From NCBI RefSeq assembly GCF_011386835.1, contig NW_027052982.1, forward strand, positions 16,001 to 80,000: a DNA stretch of 64,000 nt, written 5' to 3'. The notes below the pieces were generated by a model. That model was not told the origin of the DNA. It saw nothing but the letters and a program-made list of their open reading frames with translations, and did not search any database. This DNA comes from Chrysemys picta bellii. Lineage: Eukaryota > Chordata > Testudines > Emydidae. A program made the position numbers and the translations under genes. Shown piece after piece: positions 56,302 to 64,000 of the stretch (position 1 is its first letter; each line of letters begins with the position of its first letter).

Positions 56302-57317
56302 AGTAGTATAAGGACCCTACCGTCAATCAAACCGTAACACCTCCCCTTGGCCCCTTAAACCCCATCCCTTGACCCCTTAAGCCGCGACCAACTGTCACCT
56401 GAAGTCCCACCCATGGGGGGGTATTACTTCTGGGTTCATGGCGGACACATGACCGGAAGCAAATTGTGTCATGTGACCCCTCTAAGAACTCCTCCCACTT
56501 CCCTCTACCAATCAGGAGGGGTTTCAGCCACATAGGACTGCCCCGAGAGCAGATTTGACCAATCGGGGGTGTCCCGGGGCGGGTTGACCCATCCGGAAGT
56601 GGATAATGTGACCTCTCTAAGAACTCCTCCCACCACCCTCTACCAATCGTGATGGGCTTCGGTCGCATAGGACCGCCCCGAGAGCAGATTTGACCAATCG
56701 GGGGTGTTCCAGGGCGGGGTGACCCGCCCAAAAGAGGGTCGTGTGACCCCTTTAAAAACTCCTCCCAGCGCCCTCTGCCAATCAGAGTGCAGCACCATCA
56801 CCCCATAAGTCCCAGCGCCGGGGCAGAAGAGGCCATCTTTTACCAAGAACGCGTGCTTTAGAAATCGTGGAAACATGGAGTCCTTCACCACCCTCGTGAG
56901 AACTTCGGACTTTGTTTTAGCCCCGAGGGCCTTTGACCATCCGCGGAGAAAGCGCTACATCAGCGACAGTTCCGAGGAGGAGGAGGGAGCGACCGAGGAG
57001 GGCCCTTTGGCCCAGCCGTTGATGGATACGCCGGAACCCGAAACCCAACTGCTTGTGAGACACCCCGATGAGCGTGGTGGCCTCTTGTCGTCCACACCCA
57101 TGGAGGAGGAAGGCGAACACAGCTCGGGGGAGTCACCGGAGGACAAGGTGAATGGAAAAGACGTCGCTCAGGTAAATGAATGATTAAGAAGTGACAGTTG
57201 ATGATGGGGTGTAATGGGATTAGGAACCAGCGGGTTGTGTAAATCTAAAAACAAGCAGTGGGATGCTTACTTTCTTTTCTGAAAATCTCTCAACAGCTCG
57301 ACGATGCCTTTCTAGAG
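56302..57317 (+). repeat. Left terminal inverted repeat, element 2
   Basis: Counterpart of 19873-20886, with three promoter modules (near 56485, 56620 and 56760) and a TTTAAAA near 56751. Confidence 0.85.
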
Positions 57318-57443
57318 GCCTTTGAGAACTTACACATCGGTAGCCCCGTGGGAGTAAACAGACATAAACAAAAACAGCTGATGCACGATATGAGACACAG
57401 ATATCAAGACGAAAATCTGGAAAAGGACAAAATGGAAGAATGA
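56875..57443 (+). CDS. TIR gene A, spliced (copy 2)
   Basis: Exon 1 is 56875-57171 and exon 2 is 57297-57443; splice sites and phase are as in copy 1. Exon 2 differs from copy 1 by three bases, all synonymous (Asn, Lys and His codons). Exon 1 differs by several amino acids; here residues such as RKRYISDSS and EEGPLAQP agree with the right-arm exons, so copy 1 holds the derived versions. Product unrecognised. Confidence 0.7.
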
Positions 57444-57833
57444 ACCCGCTCAGACTTCCTTATGGAGTCCATTTTTACAGGCGTCTGTAAAAGGTCGTGT
57501 TAAACCAGGCGATTAATAAAACGTATTTATTTAAATGTGTCAATATGAATGTGTCCCCTTTCATATTTGTCTTAGTAAAAGACGGTACCAGTAAAAGTCA
57601 TGTCTAGGCAGTTCTGTTAAAGAAAATCTATTACACCCCCAGGGAAGTTGGGAGCTTGAGCGCTATTTCTGAGATGGCCGCTACTAAATCGTCAGAGGCC
57701 GAACATAGTCTAGCCCTCCTTTGCTGCGGGGACGATTTGCTAAGTAATTTTAAAAGGACCAGGTTTCTCTTTACACAGCTAGACATGTTTTCGGTCAGCA
57801 ACCCCAGCTGTTACAAAGAGGCCTGCCAATAGT

Positions 57834-58477
57834 TCATCTCTTTTTATACCCGGCTGTTGTTCTTTTCAAAGTATAAACCACCAGCCAGTCTGGAGGGAAA
57901 ACACCAGTTCTTAGTCTATAAGCTTCTGGTGTGGAAGCATTTAAATCCACCACCAGGTGGCCATAAGGTCTTTTGGTAGCATCCTCAAAAGCTTCTAGAA
58001 AGAATTCAGCTTTGCAGGGGTACATTTGCCGAGCGAGCGTAGCGATTTGTAATTTATCCCTGGGGTTTTTGCGTTTAGGTTAATCGTGTGACTCTTTTCC
58101 CCCTGACAAAATACGTTTTGAACTATAAACATAATGCTCAGGTTTCTGTGATGCACATACTTGGTAAAAGCTTTCTCGATTTCACAAGCAGAGTTCATCG
58201 GATCGTCTCTGATAATCATATTTACTTGATTGGTAGGAAACAAACGGTCATCGTCAAAAGCATCAGGCAGCCCCTCCACAAAATTGATAAAGGGATATTT
58301 ACAGAGCAGTTCTTTATACAGAGGTTGCCAACTACTGTAACACCACACAACATTCTCAAGCATAACAGACAGTGTTTGTTTGGCATTATCCAACACATTT
58401 TTTATAAAGTAACTTTTCCCGCAGTTGCTAGGCCCCGCGAGAATTGCAGAAAAGGGGTGTTTCCACCTCGTATCCAT
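57834..58477 (-). pseudogene. Viral packaging ATPase, frameshifted (copy 2)
   Basis: Same as 21389-22032, with Walker A GPSNCGKS and Walker B NMIIRDDP, where the residue after the acidic pair has changed from Leu to Pro. The A5-C4 frame change is at about 58063-58070. Confidence 0.83.
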
Positions 58478-58671
58478 TTTTAAAAGCCGTAGGGCAGGGT
58501 TTTAAACCCTTCTTCTAGGACCCTCTTGTTGTAAACGACTTTCAAGTGAGTTTAGGACCCTGCAGTGGTGAGCAGCAGCTGGGCGGGGGGTTGGGAATCC
58601 CAGTGGGGCCTGATTCTGGCAGTTAGGTGCCTAAACCATCAGTTAGGCACTTAAGCCCTTTGGTGAATCTG

Positions 58672-60231
58672 GCCCCAAGAGGTACCCTGAGTGATCAGTT
58701 CTAGGCACATCTTTTCCTTCAGTAACTGTCTAACGATGAAGTACGCATCGTAACCTTTGGAACTGTGCGCTAGGAACGTGTAGTCCCGGAACTCTTTGCC
58801 AGTAAAGGTCTCAACAAACATAGAAAGACACTCGTCGCCCTAAAATTCCCAGGATTTTCCCTGCTTTAGGGACATAACAAAAATGTAATTGGGCATGTGC
58901 AACCCAGTCTCCTGCGTGCATTCAAAATCATAAAAAAAGGTACTTTTCTGATGATTCGGGCTTTCTAAGGCTGTCCATAAAACACAGGTGACTGTCTACA
59001 TCACCAGCCATCAAACCCTGACACTGCTTACAGCGCCTCCCTTTACACCTGTGCCGCTTGTCCACATAAGACTGACACTTATCACACAAAGTTTTAGACA
59101 GGCATTCGACTTGTTTTTTCGATGCACAGTCGACGTGTCCGTCTAAACACTCTTTGGCTCGACAATACAGTCTACAGCTAGGACACCTCAGCTGCACGCC
59201 CATGCTGTCCAAGCACGTTACGCTCAAACAGAGGCGGCAACGATACCTATAAGAGTGGTCGTGACTGTACGCCATGTGGCAAAACTCACAATAATTTTTC
59301 ACAGCAAACAACTTTTTCACATCCTGAATCCCATAGTAATGCTCATCGTGCAACAGGATGAAAAAAGTCTTGGGGTACACTGGGCCCCCCGTTTTAAAAA
59401 AGCCCCATCCACCTTTTGCCGCATACAGCACCACCCGTATATTGACTCCTAAATGCTGTTCAAACGTTGCTACGTCACTGAGCAGAACCTTTTTTTGATC
59501 TGACCACCCCAGTTTCTCCTGCAACTTTCTCGCCCCCGCTAACAATTCCGCATCCGTAGGTTTACGGTCGGACATAACGGCGAAGAGCCCACCCACAAAA
59601 CACAGATTGGTACCGGTGTAAATCAGGTCTACTAAGCATTGTCTCTTTTTATGGAGGATTTGACTACCGCGGATAGAATTTAAAACTCTACGAGCGCCCC
59701 CATCCGTTTTTTACAACTGTCACAATGAGGCGCAACGTCCCATCGAGATGAAACTCTCTATTGCTTTATAGCAGCTTTGAGGCCTGAGTTAAGAAATCCT
59801 CAGCAGAATTTATTCACTCAGGATTGACAAAACGAAATTCCTCACAATACACCGACCCCCCAAATCTAGGTAATTCACGTTGCCAACTTCTCACTCTCTC
59901 CATATACACCTCTGCATTTTCAGGGTTACTTGGGGGTTCCTCTATGGGACCGTCAGCGGCATCTTCTACATCAGATGCTATTTGAGAGTCAGACTCCGAG
60001 GGGCCTCCGTAAGGGTTATTAGGAGCAGACGAGGACCTTCTAGAGAGCCCTCTGGGGAATTTTCTAAACCAGACTCTGCCTGAGAGTCGGGTTCCACCTC
60101 CCCATTTTCAGACAAGCCAGTTTGAGAGCCTCCAGTAGGGGGCATCTCTTTTTGTTTTTTTTCCTCATTACCTCTTTAGCCTTTTTAAAAATTTTTACTG
60201 AGACCCTGGCCTGGAACTTTTTGGCCGCCAT
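58672..60231 (-). pseudogene. Family B DNA polymerase N-terminal part (copy 2)
   Basis: Same modules as copy 1: zinc-finger-like region at 59596-58928, Exo I FYDFECTQ and Exo II HSSKGYD after a frameshift. An internal deletion of about 165 bp near 59805 (joined within CAGCA) removes most of the N-terminal module that copy 1 keeps at 23345-23515. Confidence 0.78.
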
Positions 60232-60605
60232 TTGTTTGTCCACCAAGAGCTTTCCCCCTTTTGTTTACACCTGAGCTGACGTGTACCCTTGAGTGTGCCC
60301 TTTTTACCCAGACCCCTTTCCACGGCTAGTCACGCCTGCTCAGAGCCCCCTTTTGGAAAAATTGAAGCATTTTTCAAAAAGTCACCTGCCAGAGCTTTTG
60401 CATTTTTGACGTGGTTTCCACCTCTCCTTTCTTTTAGACCCCTGAGGATATAGCAGCCACCAGTATTCTGAACAAAGCCTCATATTTTCCCCAAATCTTC
60501 ATCAGTTTTCTGAATGAAGCATCATACCTTTCCCAAATACTAGAATATGGGGGAGCTGGGATGAGCTTATGGTGTTGGGAGAATGGTTTGTCAGTCCTTG
60601 GCTTT

Positions 60606-62040
60606 TTATTCACAACCCCTAGAGCGCGTATTCCGGGTTTGTGAATGTGTGTGTTTTTGCTCAGTTTTCTCAGGGCTTGGTGTGGTGGTGGCCGCTGAGG
60701 AACTGGAGTTGTGTTTGCGTGGTTGGTCTTTACCAGAGTCTTTTGTTTTGTCCTTGGGTTTGACGTATATGAGGTTTGGACTGCCCTGATGCTTCATCTG
60801 CACCCTTGTGCTCAGGGCCGGCGCAACCCATTAGGCGACCTAGGTGGTCGCCTAGGGCGCTACAATTTGGGGGCGGCGACCGCGGCGGTATTTCAGCGGC
60901 AGGACCTTCTGCCGCCTCTGTGGGGGGGGCGGCATTTCGGGGCGGGACCTTCCGCCGCTTAGGGCGGCAGAAAAGCTGGCGGCGCTCCTGCTTGTGCTGT
61001 TTTGTGTTGACGTTGTTAAAGGTCTCAATGCAGATTCCTGGTTCTTTGGCGGTTCTGGTGGAGGTGTCTCTGTAGCTTCGACTACAGCATTGTCAGGAAA
61101 GCTGCCCGTGCCTATGAGGGGGGAGAAAAGACATTTTACGAAACTGAACTTTACCATCTTTCTCACCCACACCTATGGATTTACTTAAAATACAAAACCT
61201 CATGAAACAACCAAACAAATAAGCAAAATATATTTACTGGGCTTTGTCCATCCATCAGTCATTGATGCTGGTGAATTTTCCTTTTCAGCTGTCTCTTTCC
61301 TTTTTCTTTTGAGCTTGTTTGCCCACTCATGTTTTGACCGTACTGTGAAGCAAACAACATTATAAAACACATGAAACTGTCTTGTAAACTTAAAAAAATA
61401 AAATATTCGTTAGGGTGTTTTTCTATTTGAAAAGTCACAGCTTTAAAACAAAATCATCCACTTCAGGCTGTACAACAAACACAGGTTTTGAGTTTATTTC
61501 TACCATTTTAAAAAACAAACCCACAAACATTTTTTAAAAAAACATCTCATTTTGCAAAATAAAAACCAAACTGCTTTTAAAATCCATTGAAAATACTTTT
61601 CAATAAACCCACATGCATTTAAAAGGCACATGGTTGTTCTGTCCACCACCACCCCGCCCCCACCCCTGCCATGTGTGTTTGGGCCTTCAGGTTAAAGAAC
61701 AAGCAAAAATGTTAAGTTAGGATTACCCCCAAATCCCTATACAACCTGTGCAATACCTGAAGGTTTTTTTTTTTTTTAATTTAACAGTATTAAGCACAAA
61801 TATAGTTAAAATGGTTTTTACCTTGGCCTGGTGGTGAAATGCAGCTTAAAGTTCCTGGTTCCGTGCTAAACAGATCACACTGCAATAAAGCCAGGCACCA
61901 TTATTTACTAAGACAGCATGGCCAAAGAATGGCATTATAGAATATCTATTTTCAGAGTTGAAAACAGGGCGCATACCTCCTCTTGCAGTCCAGCAGCAAT
62001 TCAAGAGCGTTTCTGTTGGAAGAGACAGGCTCCAAGCTCA
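60606..62040 (-). pseudogene. Internal spliced unit, promoter and start lost (copy 2)
   Basis: Splice sites are kept: exon 2 at 61879-61822, alternative exons from 61342 (to 61200) and from 61111 (to 60606). However, a 61 bp deletion has removed the TATA box, and the exon 2 start ATG is ACG at 61864-61862. This copy is probably silent. Confidence 0.5.
60813..60990. mobile_element. hAT MITE in viral exon, copy 2
   Basis: Same element and duplication CTTGTGCT (60805-60812 and 60991-60998) as at 24518-24693. Confidence 0.9.
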
Positions 62041-62216
62041 CCCCTCCCTAGCATTCCCTTTTGTGGTCTGGGCTGGGGGAATAAGTTGTCTGCACAACTG
62101 GGCTGCTTTTCTTTTCTTTTAGTTCAAATATATTTTTCTGTAGGGCCTCTTACAGTGCCCATTCCAAGTGGGGGCCCTTTGCAGATCTCAGTGAATGTCT
62201 TGGGACTTGTTTTTTA

Positions 62217-63131
62217 TCAAGGTCCCCCCGGCGCCAAATGTTCTTGGGTTAGGCACAGACATTGCATAGCATAACCTATAGCAATAACAGTGTTTAATAG
62301 GATTTCCAAACACAGCTCAGCACACAGGCCCCGGAGCTTGCAGTTTATAGCCACTGAAGTCCAAGTCACACAGTCATGGTGCCGTTGGGCTGGCGTATCT
62401 ATGACACAGCCGTCACAATCTTCAAAAAGCTTTTCCCTAAGGCAGTGATTAAGGACAGCATAAACAGCAACGCGCACAATAGTCCGCAGGACTTTTTTTA
62501 TGCTCACGACGTGGCACTGGCTCAGTTAGTTCCATGCCAAGCCTCCTCCTAAACTCCTCATAGCCGTCATCCTCGGAGTCCTCTTCAACAATTTGTATCG
62601 GCGTTGAGCAGAACCAAGGTGGGCCCAGTTCATCTTCGCTGCTTGATGCAACGCTGTCCAGGGCCTCCTGCTCCTCTAGAAAGGCATCATCGAGCTGTCG
62701 AGAGATTTTCAGAAAAGAAACAGTGTAAATTCCCACTGCTTGTTTTTAAATTTACACAAACCCCCCGCCCCCCCCCCGATTCCTAACCCCATTACACCCC
62801 ATCATCAACCATCACTTCTTAATAATTCATTTACCTGAGCGACGTCTTGTCCATTCACCTTGTGCTCCGGTGACTCCCCTGAGCTGTGTCTGCCTTCCTC
62901 CTCCAGGGGGATGGACGACAAGAGGCCACCACACTCATCGGGGTGTCTCCCAAGCAGTTGGGTTTCAGGTTCCGGCGTATCCATCAACGGCTGGGCCAAA
63001 GGGCCCTCCTCGGTCGCTCCCTCCTCCTCCTTGGAACTGTCGCTGATGTAGCGCTTTCTCTGCGGATGGTCAAAGGCCCTCGGGGCTAAAACAGAGTCCG
63101 AAGTTCTCACTGGGGTGGTGAAGGAGTCCAT
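62217..63131 (-). pseudogene. TIR gene B, spliced (copy 2)
   Basis: Exon 1 is 63131-62835 and is fully open here. Exon 2 starts at 62694 with LDDAFLEEQEAL, then the acidic stretch and, after the same A7 frame change (about 62497-62503), the Cys/His cluster (DCDGCVIDTPAQRHHDC). If the A7 shift is not bypassed, the protein ends about 80 codons into exon 2. Confidence 0.6.
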
Positions 63132-64000
63132 GTTTCCACGATTTCTAAAGCACGCGTTCCTGGTAAAAGATGGCCTCTTCTGCCCCAGCACTGGAACTTG
63201 TGGGGTGATGGTGCTGCACTCTGATTGGCAGAGGGCACTGGGAGGAGTTTTTAGAGGGGTCACATGACCCTCTTCTGGGCGGGTCACCCCGCCCTAGAAC
63301 ACCCCCAATTGGTCAAATCTGCTCTCGGGGCGGTCCTATACGACCGAAACCCATCGCGATTGGTAGAGGGTGGTGGGAAGAGTTCTTAGAGAGGTCACAT
63401 TATCCACTTCCGGACGGGTCACCCCAACCTGGAACATCCCCGATTGGTCAAATCTGCTCTCGGAGCAGTCCTATGCAACCGAAACCCATCATGATTGGTA
63501 GAGGGCGGTGGGAGGAGTTCTTAGAGGGGTCACATTAACACTTTCCGGATGGGTCACCCCGCCCTGGAACTCCCCCATATTGGTCAAATCTCCTCTCGGG
63601 GCTGGCGTATGCAGGCGAAACCCATCCTGATTGGTAGAGGGCAGTGGGAGGAGTTCTTAGAGGGGTCACATGAACCCTTTCCGGATGGGTCACCCCGCCC
63701 TGGAACTCCCCCATATTGGTCAAATCTCCTCTCGGGGCAGGCCTATGCGGACCAAACCCCTCCTGCTTGGTAGAGGGCGGTGGGAGTAGTTCTTAGAGGG
63801 GTCACATGAACCCTTTCCGGATGGGTCACCCTGCCCTGGAACTCCCCCATATTGGTCAAATCTCCTCTCGGGGCAGGCCTATGCGGGCGAAACCCCTCCT
63901 GCTTGGTAGAGGGCGGTGGGAGTAGTTCTTAGAGGAATCACATGAACCCTTTCCGGATGGGTCACCCTGCCCTGGAACTCCCCCATATTGGTCAAATCTC
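62680..64000 (-). repeat. Right terminal inverted repeat, element 2 (incomplete)
   Basis: Inverted relative to 56302-57317. At least six promoter modules are visible (near 63229, 63360, 63495, 63631, 63767 and 63903) before the window ends. Confidence 0.85.

Larger units (their letters stand above)
45195..64000. repeat. Large duplicated block, copy 2 (runs off the window)
   Basis: Direct-orientation copy of 9581-27600. The two blocks share all old insertions and differ by indels: missing mariner MITE, five extra 30 bp units, about 830 bp extra near 48985-49815, and deletions in PolB (near 59805) and in the internal promoter (near 62035). Confidence 0.93.
56302..64000. mobile_element. Virus-like element 2 (right end outside the window)
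   Basis: Second copy of the Polinton/adintovirus-like element, with the same gene order and shared frameshifts. It starts at AGTAGTATAAGG, and the window ends within the right terminal repeat. Confidence 0.8.

Noticed and set aside
1..64000. CRISPR arrays, bacterial operons or riboswitches
   Set aside because: None seen. Splice sites, CR1, SINEs and LTRs show this is vertebrate DNA; regular short arrays here are minisatellites or promoter modules without spacer structure.

Overview
This is vertebrate nuclear DNA. Retroelement families suggest a turtle (Testudines): many CR1 LINE fragments (one ending in the ATTCTATG-type 3' repeat), a long Penelope-like element, several chelonian-type LTRs with 4-5 bp target duplications, hAT and mariner MITEs, and CORE/MIR SINEs. 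The species call is inference. Most open frames are repeat-derived or chance; only a few are supported as genes.

Layout. 1-9580 is a stack of old transposons (CR1, LTRs, two hAT-type elements, a gag fragment). 9581-27980 is the first copy of a large duplicated block: C-rich satellite, CR1, SINEs, nested LTRs, then an 8.1 kb virus-like element (19873-27980). 27979-37079 carries a SPATA31-like gene on the minus strand (large 636-codon exon plus four small upstream exons, the first with a membrane segment), with repeat-filled introns. 39016-42558 is a Penelope-like element split by a 1044 bp LTR-like insertion. 42559-45195 is the 3' part of an endogenous retrovirus (integrase tail, env, 3' LTR). 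45195-64000 is the second copy of the block, still inside the right terminal repeat of the second virus-like element when the window ends. The join at 45195 looks like a head-to-tail tandem duplication with a unit of about 35.6 kb.

The virus-like element is the most interesting feature. It has a Polinton/Maverick-type (adintovirus-like) packaging ATPase and the N-terminal and exonuclease part of a protein-primed family B DNA polymerase, both broken. Its long inverted terminal repeats (about 1.0 and 1.5 kb) each contain tandem 135 bp CCAAT-rich promoter modules and the whole first exon and intron of a spliced gene. The same 99-codon exon is therefore joined at each end to a different second exon, giving two proteins with one N-terminus and different C-termini. 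A third, internal promoter drives a minus-strand leader exon that can join in phase to two different 3' exons. No capsid, protease or integrase gene was found.

Copy 1 against copy 2 gives internal dating. Insertions with identical target duplications in both (LTRs, hATs) are older than the duplication. A mariner MITE, a minisatellite expansion, several deletions, one nonsense change, and loss of a TATA box and a start codon are younger.
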